From: RBG-16-57-9 sp964462185
Lineage (GTDB): Archaea > Thermoproteota > Bathyarchaeia > TCS64
Direction of reading: 5' to 3'
DNA length: 10,615 bases
Assembly: GCA_964462185.1 (NCBI GenBank)
Contig: CAYWWV010000043.1
Coordinates: 1-10,615, forward strand
Made by a program: the position numbers and the translations under genes. How positions within the stretch are numbered: the first letter of the stretch is position 1; each line of letters opens with the position of its first letter. Under the pieces are notes generated by a model. It saw only the letters and a program-made list of their open reading frames with translations, searched no databases and was not told where the DNA came from. Positions 1-5,823 of the stretch are shown here, in pieces.

Positions 1-2
1 CC

Positions 3-104
3 ACCGTTGTGGCGCTGGCCAGGCTGACGACGCTGAAGATCTTCGCGGAGTTCAACTTTCCTCACTCAACAAGACTAGGTGTTGGAATGAGCGGTCTCGA
101 TTAA
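3..104 (+). CDS. possible 3' end of an unidentified plus-strand gene (partial)
   Basis: An open frame enters from the left edge and stops at TAA 102-104. Over the first 60 nt its codons are G/C-rich at third positions and encode a plausible helical, hydrophobic C-terminus (TVVALARLTTLKIFAEF). The last 30 nt would overlap, tail to tail, the end of the minus-strand gene that stops at 75. A similar convergent overlap occurs at 7159-7182, so this is not implausible. The visible stretch is too short to assign a function. It could also be chance, because one other plus frame is open here too. Confidence 0.3.
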   Translation, partial: TVVALARLTTLKIFAEFNFPHSTRLGVGMSGLD

Positions 105-542
105 GACCACTTGTGTGGTGGTTTCGTATACATTGGTGCCCGATTTATAGATACGAACCTTTACATTGGTAAAGCCGGTGGTACTCGCAGCATCGATTTT
201 AAGGGCCTCGTAGTCAGCGTCCCAGCTCACGGTCTCATCCCAATCTGATTCCACTTTACACGCAGTAGTATAATCATTTACATCGATAGCATTTCCACTA
301 CTATCGACAAGCTGTAGGTAAAAGGTCATGCTTTTAGCTGTGTCTACCGTTATTATGAAGTATATTCCGTCGACTCCCTTGTATGGTAGTACCTTGACAT
401 CAGTGATGTGTTCGGTTCCGCTCTGAGTAATTGTGATGGGATAGGCTACGGTGGAGTCCGCGCTGCCTGTGTTGAAGGCCATGGTGCTCACCACGCCTAG
501 TCCTACTAGGAGTAGGAAGGCTAAGATGTATTGTTTCTTCAT
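75..542 (-). CDS. small secreted/anchored beta-rich protein, TasA/SipW-substrate-like signal (unknown function)
   Basis: A 155-residue protein. It begins with two Lys and a hydrophobic segment (about residues 5-22) ending in VVSTMAFNTGSADS. This resembles signal peptides of SipW-dependent secreted proteins such as TasA, which carry a short Gly/Thr-Ala-Phe cleavage region. The remaining ~130 residues alternate polar and hydrophobic positions and are rich in Thr, Val, Asp and Tyr, as in a single beta-sandwich. No catalytic motif is visible. It shares layout and short patterns with the two genes upstream: an alternating strand around FIITVDTAKSMTFYLQLVD and a C-terminal VKVRIYKSG strand. It has its own TATA-like box about 33 nt upstream of the ATG and sits behind a terminator-like hairpin, so it can be transcribed alone. 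Its base composition is clearly more A/T-rich than its neighbours, suggesting either high-expression codon use or a different origin. A fibre subunit is an inference, not shown. The gene itself is well supported; function is unknown. Confidence 0.8.
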   Translation of the reverse strand: MKKQYILAFLLLVGLGVVSTMAFNTGSADSTVAYPITITQSGTEHITDVKVLPYKGVDGIYFIITVDTAKSMTFYLQLVDSSGNAIDVNDYTTACKVESDWDETVSWDADYEALKIDAASTTGFTNVKVRIYKSGTNVYETTTQVVLIETAHSNT

Positions 543-570
543 CTTTGGTCGGGTGTATGTGGTGGGTGGT

Positions 571-580
571 TTTTATTATG
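571..580 (-). promoter_or_regulatory. TATA-like box for the 155-residue surface protein gene
   Basis: On the minus strand this reads CATAATAAAA. It is centred about 33 nt upstream of the ATG at 542, which predicts transcription starting only a few nt before the start codon. No Shine-Dalgarno is seen. Confidence 0.5.
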
Positions 581-595
581 GGTTGGGTGAATACG

Positions 596-615
596 GTTTG
601 TTAACGTTTGTTTAC
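596..615. promoter_or_regulatory. tandem 10-nt repeat upstream of the TATA box (activator site candidate)
   Basis: GTTTGTTAAC (596-605) is followed directly by GTTTGTTTAC (606-615), with one mismatch and a 10-nt period of one helical turn. It lies about 16 nt upstream of the TATA-like box. A comparable tandem GTTTAC pair occurs at 1762-1780 upstream of the first small surface gene. The reverse complement of the second copy recurs exactly at 1836-1845. Confidence 0.4.
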
Positions 616-653
616 TCTTTGTTTGTTGGGTGTTGATGGGTGTGAACGCCCTG

Positions 654-677
654 AAAAATTAACATGAATGTGTTAAT
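654..677 (-). terminator. hairpin plus T-run terminator after the 162-residue surface gene
   Basis: On the minus strand ATTAACA and TGTTAAT form a 7-bp inverted repeat with a 6-nt spacer, followed directly by a run of T residues (654-658 on the plus strand are five A). It starts 5 nt after the TAG at 683, as expected for the end of the upstream two-gene transcript. The stem is A/T-rich, so much of the effect may come from the T-run, as is common in archaea. Confidence 0.5.
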
Positions 678-682
678 GGTTG

Positions 683-1171
683 CTAGGCCTCGCGCAGCTC
701 GACGAAGAAGGTCCAGGTGTCCAGGTAGATGTCGGTGAGCCAAACCCTGAGGGAGATGGTCTGCTCCCCCGACGGCATATCGGCCCACAGGATGGATCCC
801 GAGACCTTTTGGCCTGGTGTGAGGAGGGTGTTGTTGGCGGAGGAGCCGTCTCCCAGGGCCAACTCCAGGAGGCCCTCCTCCTGGGCCACCAGGGGGTTGT
901 GGTCCAGGTCTTGGCAGACGGCCTTGAAGACCAGGTCGGTGGAGCCGTCTCCCCCAGTGACCTTAAAGTCTACTTTCAGGGTGTGTTGGTTGACGTAGCC
1001 TACTTCGACCTTGGTGAGGGTGAACTGGGTGGGGGTGTAGTCTACCTGGTATAGGGTGAGCTCCTCCTGGAGCTGCTCCTGGGGGATGGTGAGGGCCAGG
1101 ATGAGTTGGACCCCCAAGACCAGGGTGAGGGGGATCCCCACCACCAACAGGAGATCTCTTCGCACCCTCAT
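683..1171 (-). CDS. small membrane-anchored beta-rich surface protein, middle gene (unknown function)
   Basis: A 162-residue protein. Start MRVRRDLLL was chosen because its ATG overlaps the TGA of the preceding gene (TGATG). The upstream in-frame extension is Arg/Gln-rich and lies wholly inside that gene. Residues 1-5 are basic and 6-28 hydrophobic, giving a signal anchor or uncleaved signal peptide with the rest outside the cell. The outer part has alternating strands (for example TLKVDFKVTGGDGSTDLVFK), one Cys, and a C-terminal strand series ISLRVWLTD...WTFFVELREA. The pattern of a V-F-V strand, then a D-x-x-x-NPL turn, then a late R-V/I strand matches its two neighbours, so I read the three as diverged paralogues. 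No enzyme motif is present. The tight overlap implies co-translation with the gene before it. Function unknown; an extracellular structural subunit is an inference. Confidence 0.78.
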   Translation of the reverse strand: MRVRRDLLLVVGIPLTLVLGVQLILALTIPQEQLQEELTLYQVDYTPTQFTLTKVEVGYVNQHTLKVDFKVTGGDGSTDLVFKAVCQDLDHNPLVAQEEGLLELALGDGSSANNTLLTPGQKVSGSILWADMPSGEQTISLRVWLTDIYLDTWTFFVELREA

Positions 1172-1701
1172 CACTCGATGTCCTCTATGAGTATTTTGAC
1201 GCCTTCGTACTCGCTGAGGAAGTTGTCGTTGGTCCACTTTATGCGGATCTTGTTTATCCTCTGGGCGTTGGGCATATTGTGGACCGTCTGCATGGGTAGG
1301 CCGGCGTCCACCTCCTTGAAGTCGGAGATTGGGTTACCCCCACCAGTTGGGTACCATGTTACGGTGGTGGTTCTGGTGTCCCCCGCGGCGTCGAGGGGGT
1401 CTTGGTTGGAATCCAGGGGGGTTACGGTGAAGCGGCACCTCACCTCCTTGTCGCTGGGGGTGACGTCGAACTCGACATACAAGGTGTTTTTGCCCACCAC
1501 CGTGGTGTGGGGGTTGCTGAGCTCTATGGATGCCCCTGTGTACGTCAGGGTGTACTGGGCGCCCCAGGGCTCCCGCAGCTCCGTCTGCATATAGGTGAGG
1601 GCCAGCGTCGAGAGGGTTCCCAATAACAGTAGGGCTACCACTGCGACGACGTATTTTCTACTCCATAGGCCGCCTGTCTTTCTGCGGCGTCTACTCGACA
1701 T
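1171..1701 (-). CDS. small membrane-anchored beta-rich surface protein, first of the trio (unknown function)
   Basis: A 176-residue protein with a strongly basic N-terminus (SSRRRRKTGG), a hydrophobic segment at about residues 17-36 (YVVAVVALLLLGTLSTLALTY), and an exterior domain of about 135 residues rich in Thr, Val and Asp. The LLLLGTLSTLALTY stretch resembles LLLVGLGVVSTMAF in the 155-residue protein of the same block. The exterior domain carries the shared beta pattern (NTLYVEFDVTPSDKEVRC, then LDSNQDPLDAAG) and a late IRIKWTND strand. Two Cys are absent as a pair, so a disulfide is unlikely. Its TGA overlaps the next gene's ATG by one base. A TATA-like box lies 35-42 nt upstream, with a tandem GTTTACG pair beyond it. 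It is not a class III archaeal prepilin, as no cleavage motif is visible. Function unknown. Confidence 0.8.
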   Translation of the reverse strand: MSSRRRRKTGGLWSRKYVVAVVALLLLGTLSTLALTYMQTELREPWGAQYTLTYTGASIELSNPHTTVVGKNTLYVEFDVTPSDKEVRCRFTVTPLDSNQDPLDAAGDTRTTTVTWYPTGGGNPISDFKEVDAGLPMQTVHNMPNAQRINKIRIKWTNDNFLSEYEGVKILIEDIE

Positions 1702-1735
1702 GGGTGGTACCCCGTGTGGGGTAGTTGTTTCTGGG

Positions 1736-1743
1736 CTTAAAGG
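1736..1743 (-). promoter_or_regulatory. TATA-like box for the two-gene surface operon
   Basis: On the minus strand this reads CCTTTAAG. It is centred about 39 nt upstream of the ATG at 1701, predicting a leader of roughly 12 nt. No clear Shine-Dalgarno follows it. Confidence 0.4.
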
Positions 1744-1761
1744 TTTGATGTATTTACCTTC

Positions 1762-1780
1762 AGTTTACGATGAGTTTACG
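1762..1780. promoter_or_regulatory. tandem AGTTTACG repeat upstream of the surface operon
   Basis: AGTTTACG occurs at 1762-1769 and again at 1773-1780, an 11-nt period. It starts about 19 nt upstream of the TATA-like box. Position and orientation match the tandem GTTTGTTAAC/GTTTGTTTAC element upstream of the 155-residue gene. Two GTATACG copies follow, at about 1784 and 1806. The intergenic 1702-1844 holds no gene. Confidence 0.4.
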
Positions 1781-1844
1781 GTTGTATACGCTTGTTTGAT
1801 TCAAGGTATACGTGGTTTCTCTTTAACACGTTCATGTAAACAAA

Positions 1845-3854
1845 CTAGAACTCGAAGTCCTCCTCATCCAGGTCCTCGTCCAACTCCTCACCCCCCTCCC
1901 CCACGGTCTCCTCCTCCGCCCCCCCACGGCTCAGGGGGTTTCTCAAGAGGCCCCTCCTCCTGGCCAGGGTGAGGCCCCCAAGGGTGCCTCCCCCCAGGGT
2001 GGCCCCCAAGCCGTAGACCAGGGGGGGCTTGGTTATGTAGTCCCTCCAGTTGGCAGCCATATACGCCAAGGTGGGGTCCCGCACCTCCAGGGTCTTGGGG
2101 AGGCTGTGGGCCGCCTCGGTGTATATCCCATCTGCGGGGACCTCGGCGTACAGGGTCCACTCCCCCATGGCTGGGGGGGTGAAGGTGGTGCGGTAGGTCC
2201 CGTTCTCATCGGTTAGGGCTAGGAGCTGGGTGGTGTTGAGGCCGTTGCGGGCGTTTATGAAGACCTCGTATCCCACCCTGGGCTCGCTGAACCTGCCTGT
2301 GATGTTGACGTAGTCTCCGAGGCCTATCCATTTTCGGCTTATGTTCATGCTCAGGGTGGTGGGCTTTCTCTCTACGGTGAAGTTGGCCTTGTTGGACTGG
2401 CTGGGCCAGTAGGTTGTGTCTCCGGGGAAGAAGGCCTGGGCGTTCCAGTCTCCAACCTGGTTGGGGGTGAACCAGTGGGAGAAGTAGCCGTCTCTATCGG
2501 TGGTGACGGTGAAGTTGGTCTGGGATCTCCCGGTGTAAGTGATCCTGACTTGCTTGAGCGGCAGCCCCAAATAGCCTTGGGTGTGGACTGTTTCCCCCCC
2601 ATAGATGCGGCTTGGCTCCACCAGCAGGGTGAGGGCGGTGGGCTTCATGAACCTGGTTTCCCCTGTTTTGGTGGCTTTGTTTCCCAGGCTGTCTGACGCC
2701 GCCCACTGGTAGTTTATGATGGTGCCCTCGGGCTGGGGCGGGACCTGGACGGTGTAGATGGTTCCGTTTTGCTCCCAGGGCAGAGACCTCCACGTGAGGC
2801 CCTGGTCCAAGCTGTATCGGAACGAGACATCCCCCAGGGTGGAGTCGTCGGTGATGTTAGCCCTAAGGGGCAGGGTGGTGTTGCTGGCCGCGAACCCCGG
2901 CGCGTTTACTAGGGTGATGTTGGGTGGGGTGAAGTCGGTCCTCAACACAAAGGAGACCTTCCCCTTGCCCTTCTCGGCTATGAGCACCAAGAAGTAGAGG
3001 GTGGGGGTGGTGGGGCCCTCCTGGTAGTCGATCAACATATCCTGGCCGTATCTCTCGCAGCTGGCCGAGGCCCCATGGTCCCGGTATCCCTGGGGGTCGT
3101 CGTTGAAGCCGCCGTAGCCTTTGTTAAGATACCCCAGGAGGCCTGGGCTCCAGGGGGTGGTTAACCCCCTGACCTCCAACCCTATGCCCGCCTTCATGTT
3201 GGCCATGGGGTAGAGCCGAGCCTCGTACATATCCAGGGTGGGGGGGACCGTGATGTTGACCGTTATCCTGGGCTGGTCTGTGGTAAAGCTGAAGGCATAG
3301 CTGCTGAGGGGGTTGTCGTAGGCCCCAGGCTCCTTCATGGGGATGACGTAGTGGATGTCGGGCTCTATTTTCTCTATGACCATGAGGATGGCCTCCTCGG
3401 CGGCCTGGCTCTCCTGGGGGTCGTTGCGGATGCAGATGTAGTAGGTGCCCGTTTGGGGGGGTTGGAAGAACCAGCCTTGGGCGTCGTTCCCCACCTGCTC
3501 CGGGTAACCCGCGGCCTCGGTGTGGCTGCTTATGAGGGTGAGGGTATTCCTGTTAACCTTGTATAGGTATATGTCGTAGTCGGTTAGGTGGTTTTGGAGG
3601 TCCACCCAGTCTCCTGTGAGGTATATGTGGTAGGTGTGGCCCTCCTCAAAGTCGTATGTGTAGGTCCAGACCTCGCCGGGCTCAATCTGGTTCTCCAGTA
3701 TCCTCACGGGGAAGCCTGGTTTACCCACCACCGTTATGTTTCCATAGACGGGGTAATACTCGGCTCCAACGGGTGTGGTGTGGAGTAGGAGGTGGATGAC
3801 TATGGCTAGGAGCATGGTTGGTAGTATGATTGCTGCCTGGCTTCTCCTCTGCAT
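1845..3854 (-). CDS. large surface glycoprotein: signal peptide, PPC-like and Ig-like domains, C-terminal TM, acidic tail
   Basis: About 669 residues from the ATG at 3854; a GTG at 3863 would add three. Residues 1-32 form a Sec-type signal peptide (MQRRSQ, then a hydrophobic run ending near PVGA). Residues ~35-160 resemble a PPC-type beta domain (YDIYLYKV, PPQTGTYYICIRND). Residues ~165-305 form a second, similar beta region. Residues ~310-403 look like an Ig-like domain (TPPNITLV, then INYQWAASDSLGN). Residues ~405-494 and ~496-592 are two related beta-sandwich repeats (TTDRDGYFSHWFTPNQVGDW versus LTDENGTYRTTFTPPAMGEW). A Gly/Leu-rich transmembrane segment at ~611-630 is followed by RRR and a Glu/Asp-rich tail (645-669), so the protein is probably type I with the tail in the cytoplasm. 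I count 12 N-x-S/T sequons, consistent with a glycosylated surface protein. No protease triad is seen. It lies upstream of the three small anchored proteins, in the same orientation. Confidence 0.88.
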   Translation of the reverse strand: MQRRSQAAIILPTMLLAIVIHLLLHTTPVGAEYYPVYGNITVVGKPGFPVRILENQIEPGEVWTYTYDFEEGHTYHIYLTGDWVDLQNHLTDYDIYLYKVNRNTLTLISSHTEAAGYPEQVGNDAQGWFFQPPQTGTYYICIRNDPQESQAAEEAILMVIEKIEPDIHYVIPMKEPGAYDNPLSSYAFSFTTDQPRITVNITVPPTLDMYEARLYPMANMKAGIGLEVRGLTTPWSPGLLGYLNKGYGGFNDDPQGYRDHGASASCERYGQDMLIDYQEGPTTPTLYFLVLIAEKGKGKVSFVLRTDFTPPNITLVNAPGFAASNTTLPLRANITDDSTLGDVSFRYSLDQGLTWRSLPWEQNGTIYTVQVPPQPEGTIINYQWAASDSLGNKATKTGETRFMKPTALTLLVEPSRIYGGETVHTQGYLGLPLKQVRITYTGRSQTNFTVTTDRDGYFSHWFTPNQVGDWNAQAFFPGDTTYWPSQSNKANFTVERKPTTLSMNISRKWIGLGDYVNITGRFSEPRVGYEVFINARNGLNTTQLLALTDENGTYRTTFTPPAMGEWTLYAEVPADGIYTEAAHSLPKTLEVRDPTLAYMAANWRDYITKPPLVYGLGATLGGGTLGGLTLARRRGLLRNPLSRGGAEEETVGEGGEELDEDLDEEDFEF

Positions 3855-3898
3855 GTCAGCCACTGTTGGTTTGGTTTTTCAGGGGGGTGGATTGTTAA

Positions 3899-3908
3899 GG
3901 GATTTATG
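3899..3908 (-). promoter_or_regulatory. candidate TATA-like box for the large surface protein
   Basis: On the minus strand this reads CATAAATCCC, about 50 nt upstream of the ATG at 3854, giving a leader near 25 nt. A second A/T tract at 3943-3960 (alternating TA) could instead be used, with a longer leader. The choice is uncertain. Confidence 0.35.
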
Positions 3909-4002
3909 AAGCCTTGTTAGTGTTTAGGGCTCCCCCACATGGTTTTTATAGTATATATATGGCGCTGTGAGAATTTATATATGCGTTTAAGGATTGTAGT
4001 AG

Positions 4003-4025
4003 TTGAATATTTTTCAAATATTTTT
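4003..4025. repeat. AT-rich direct/inverted repeat in the divergent intergenic region
   Basis: AATATTTTT occurs twice (4006-4014 and 4017-4025), an 11-nt period. TTGAA (4003-4007) and TTCAA (4013-4017) form an inverted repeat. It lies between the large surface gene and the ribbon-helix-helix gene and may be a regulatory site for either. The rest of 3864-4050 shows only AT-rich TATA-like tracts at 3943-3960 and 3973-3982. Confidence 0.3.
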
Positions 4026-4050
4026 GGGGCGGGCCTAGAAATCTTTGGAT

Positions 4051-4102
4051 ATCCTGACATCTCCATAGACATCCTAATATTTATAAGGAAATCCTAGGAT
4101 TT
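4051..4102 (+). promoter_or_regulatory. promoter and probable operator of the ribbon-helix-helix gene
   Basis: A TATA-like box (AATATTTATAAGG, about 4076-4088) lies 26-30 nt before the ATG at 4110, so the mRNA should be leaderless. ATCCT half-sites begin at exactly 4051, 4071 and 4091, a 20-nt spacing of two helical turns. The third is part of a perfect 14-nt palindrome AAATCCTAGGATTT (4089-4102) between the TATA box and the start. GACATC also repeats at 4056-4061 and 4068-4073. Repeated half-sites around a TATA box are typical of ribbon-helix-helix operators, so autoregulation is likely. Confidence 0.6.
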
Positions 4103-4109
4103 TTCAGCC

Positions 4110-4268
4110 ATGGGGAAAATCCTGATCACCTTGGAGGACGAAACCGAGGAACGCTTCAGGGAGGTTGTTAAAAGGGTTTACGGGGAGAGGAGGGGAGCCC
4201 TCAGCATAGCCGCCGAGCAGGCCATCAAAGAGTGGATCGTGCGGAACGACACCCAGATCAGATTCTAG
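4110..4268 (+). CDS. ribbon-helix-helix (RHH) DNA-binding regulator
   Basis: A 52-residue protein, MGKILITLEDETEERFREVV and onward, ending in TAG at 4266-4268. It follows the ribbon-helix-helix pattern: a short beta strand (residues 2-8) that would enter the DNA major groove as an intertwined dimer, helix one (about 10-24), a KRVYGERRGALS linker, and helix two (about 31-46, SIAAEQAIKEWI). Length and layout match small archaeal RHH repressors and VapB-type antitoxins. No toxin-like gene follows, so a stand-alone repressor is more likely than an antitoxin. It is divergent from the large surface protein gene. Its own leaderless promoter carries phased repeats and a palindrome, suggesting autorepression and possibly control of the divergent gene. 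Codon use is normal for the window. Confidence 0.78.
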   Translation: MGKILITLEDETEERFREVVKRVYGERRGALSIAAEQAIKEWIVRNDTQIRF

Positions 4269-4309
4269 CCGTGGGATGCCCCCAAGCCGGCTTCAGGGCC
4301 AGGGCCTGG

Positions 4310-4344
4310 TTAAAACCCCCGGAGTTTGCACGTTTTAAGGGGGT
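4310..4344. other. inverted repeats in the convergent spacer between the RHH gene and acylphosphatase
   Basis: TTAAAAC (4310-4316) pairs with GTTTTAA (4332-4338). The overlapping ACCCCC (4315-4320) pairs with GGGGGT (4339-4344). The two pairings compete. A T-run on the plus strand (4356-4360) follows and may end the RHH transcript. Nothing else is recognised in 4269-4418. Confidence 0.25.
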
Positions 4345-4418
4345 GTTCGGAGCAGTTTTTCGGGTTGTCTCACTTGGAGGGCTCTGGGATCAACGGGGTT
4401 GGGTGACCCCCCCTCCCC

Positions 4419-4697
4419 CTATACTGTGGGCCTGATGTGGAACCCCGTGTATTGGTTGGTGGCCTGGCCCTTCTGGACTGTGACCCTGGTGACGCGGGCA
4501 GCAGCCGGCCCCCTCCGACACCACTCCACCATGCGGTCCACGGCCGACTCCTCCCCCTCCACCAGTATCTCCACCCGGCCGTCCCTCAGGTTGCGGGCCC
4601 ACCCGGTTAAGCCTAGGCTCCGGGCCATCCGTCTAGCGCTGGCTCGGTAGCCTACGCCCTGGACCCTGCCCTCCACCAGGATGTGGGCCTGTATCAC
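4419..4697 (-). CDS. acyP: acylphosphatase (free-standing), overlapping hypD
   Basis: A 92-residue acylphosphatase (EC 3.6.1.7), which hydrolyses carboxyl-phosphate anhydrides such as carbamoyl or acyl phosphate in the cytoplasm. The signature GRVQGVGYR (residues 10-18) gives the phosphate-binding loop and catalytic Arg18. GWARNLRDGRVEI supplies Asn36, equivalent to the second catalytic residue of muscle acylphosphatase. The length is the family norm. The GTG start at 4697 overlaps the HypD stop as GTGA, implying translational coupling. The upstream in-frame extension would lie inside hypD and is rejected. The neighbour matters because HypF, which makes the thiocarbamate precursor of the hydrogenase cyanide ligand, starts with an acylphosphatase domain that acts on carbamoyl phosphate. 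A role in the same pathway, for example supporting a HypF or clearing carbamoyl phosphate, is inferred. Housekeeping acylphosphatase is the alternative. Confidence 0.92.
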   Translation of the reverse strand: MIQAHILVEGRVQGVGYRASARRMARSLGLTGWARNLRDGRVEILVEGEESAVDRMVEWCRRGPAAARVTRVTVQKGQATNQYTGFHIRPTV

Positions 4698-5779
4698 CGG
4701 GGCTCCACCCCATACCTGGAGGCTATGTAGCAGCTTCCCTCGTGGCTCACCATGCAGGGGCCCACGGGGTTCTCGGGGGTGCACCGGGTTTGGAAGAGGG
4801 GGCACTCCCAGGGGTAGATGACGGCTCTCAACACCTCCCCGCATTTACACCCTTCGGGCATGGAGTAGTCGGTCTCCTGGGTCTCCCTGTACCTCTTGGA
4901 GGCGTCGTGGTCAGAGTACTCATCGCGGAGGGCCAGCCCTGATTTGGGGATGGGGCCTATCCCCCTCCAAGGGGCGTCCACCCTCTGGAAGACCCGGTTC
5001 ATGAGGCGGAGGGCGCGCTGGTTGCCCTGGGGCTTAACAGCCCTCCTATAGGTGTTCTCCACCTCGGCCCTCCCCTCGTTTACCTGACGGATGAGTAGGG
5101 CCACCGCCAATAGGATGTCCAGGGGCTCGAAGCCGGCTATGACTTGGGGCACGGGGTGTCTCTGGGAGACCTCCCTGTAGCCCTCCTCGCCTATGATGGT
5201 GCTCACGTGGCCGGGGTTGATGAAGCCGTCCACCTGGGTCTCCCCCATGTCCAGGAGGGCGTTCATGGCGGGGGGGATAAGCAGGTGGGCGGAGTAGACG
5301 GAGAAGTTTTCTGGGGGCTCGTTGAGGACCTCGCTTGCCGTGGTGGGGGCCGTGGTCTCGAAGCCCACTGCGAAGTGGACGACCTCGCCGGGGTGGGCCT
5401 CCGCCAGCTTCACCGAGTCGTGGATGCTGTAGACTACTCGGACGTCGCATCCCCGGGCCCGGGCCTGGTCCAGGCTCCCCTTGGGGCTGGGGACCCGCAT
5501 CATGTCCCCGTAGCTGGTTACGGTGACCCCCTGCTCCGCCAGCTCGATGGCGAAGCCCACCTTGTTGGGGGGGACGGTGCAGACGGGGCAGCCGGGGCCC
5601 ATCAACACCTCCACGTTGGGGGGCAGCATCGACCGGATGCCGTACTTCATGATGGTGTCCTCGTGAGTGCCGCAGATGTGGACTATGCGGAAGCTTCTCC
5701 CACGGGACTCTTCCTCTATGTATCTCAACACGGCCTTGGCGTTGGAGCCGTCTCTGAAGGGCTCGGTGAAGCTGTACAT
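4694..5779 (-). CDS. hypD: [NiFe]-hydrogenase maturation protein HypD
   Basis: A 361-residue iron-sulfur protein that, with HypC, builds the Fe(CN)2CO unit of [NiFe]-hydrogenases. Diagnostic motifs are all present: ICGTHED with Cys36, GPGCPVC with Cys64 and Cys67, GDMMRVP, VGFETTAPTTA, INPGHVSTIIG and IAGFEPLDIL. A C-terminal Cys-rich region for the [4Fe-4S] cluster holds Cys311, 313, 326, 333, 342 and 350. It appears full-length and intact. I chose ATG 5779 because MYSFTEPFRD aligns with the family N-terminus and a TATA-like box sits 26 nt upstream, giving a leaderless mRNA. A GTG at 5827 that overlaps the upstream gene's stop (GTGA) would add 16 residues and is possible. The acylphosphatase follows with a 4-nt overlap. 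No HypC, E or F is visible in the window. Confidence 0.96.
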   Translation of the reverse strand: MYSFTEPFRDGSNAKAVLRYIEEESRGRSFRIVHICGTHEDTIMKYGIRSMLPPNVEVLMGPGCPVCTVPPNKVGFAIELAEQGVTVTSYGDMMRVPSPKGSLDQARARGCDVRVVYSIHDSVKLAEAHPGEVVHFAVGFETTAPTTASEVLNEPPENFSVYSAHLLIPPAMNALLDMGETQVDGFINPGHVSTIIGEEGYREVSQRHPVPQVIAGFEPLDILLAVALLIRQVNEGRAEVENTYRRAVKPQGNQRALRLMNRVFQRVDAPWRGIGPIPKSGLALRDEYSDHDASKRYRETQETDYSMPEGCKCGEVLRAVIYPWECPLFQTRCTPENPVGPCMVSHEGSCYIASRYGVEPR

Positions 5780-5800
5780 CAAAGATTGTTCCCAGGGGTT

Positions 5801-5810
5801 GCTTTTAAGA
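5801..5810 (-). promoter_or_regulatory. TATA-like box for leaderless hypD
   Basis: On the minus strand this reads TCTTAAAAGC, centred 26 nt upstream of the ATG at 5779. The spacing predicts transcription starting at the start codon. It lies within the 5' end of the longer GTG-started form and so favours the shorter protein. Confidence 0.5.
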
Positions 5811-5823
5811 TGTGGCGGTGGGC

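Noticed and set aside
1172..1237. N-terminal extension of the 162-residue surface protein
   Set aside because: The extra 22 residues (Arg/Gln-rich) lie wholly inside the preceding gene. The ATG at 1171 gives a signal anchor and a TGATG overlap.
1171..1701. Class III (archaellin/pilin-type) signal peptide in the small surface proteins
   Set aside because: There is no K/R-G or similar prepilin peptidase site directly before the hydrophobic segment. A signal anchor or type I/SipW-like signal fits better.
4232..4435. Plus-strand frame after the RHH gene
   Set aside because: It begins inside the RHH gene, contains Pro/Trp-rich random-looking residues, and runs into the acylphosphatase end.
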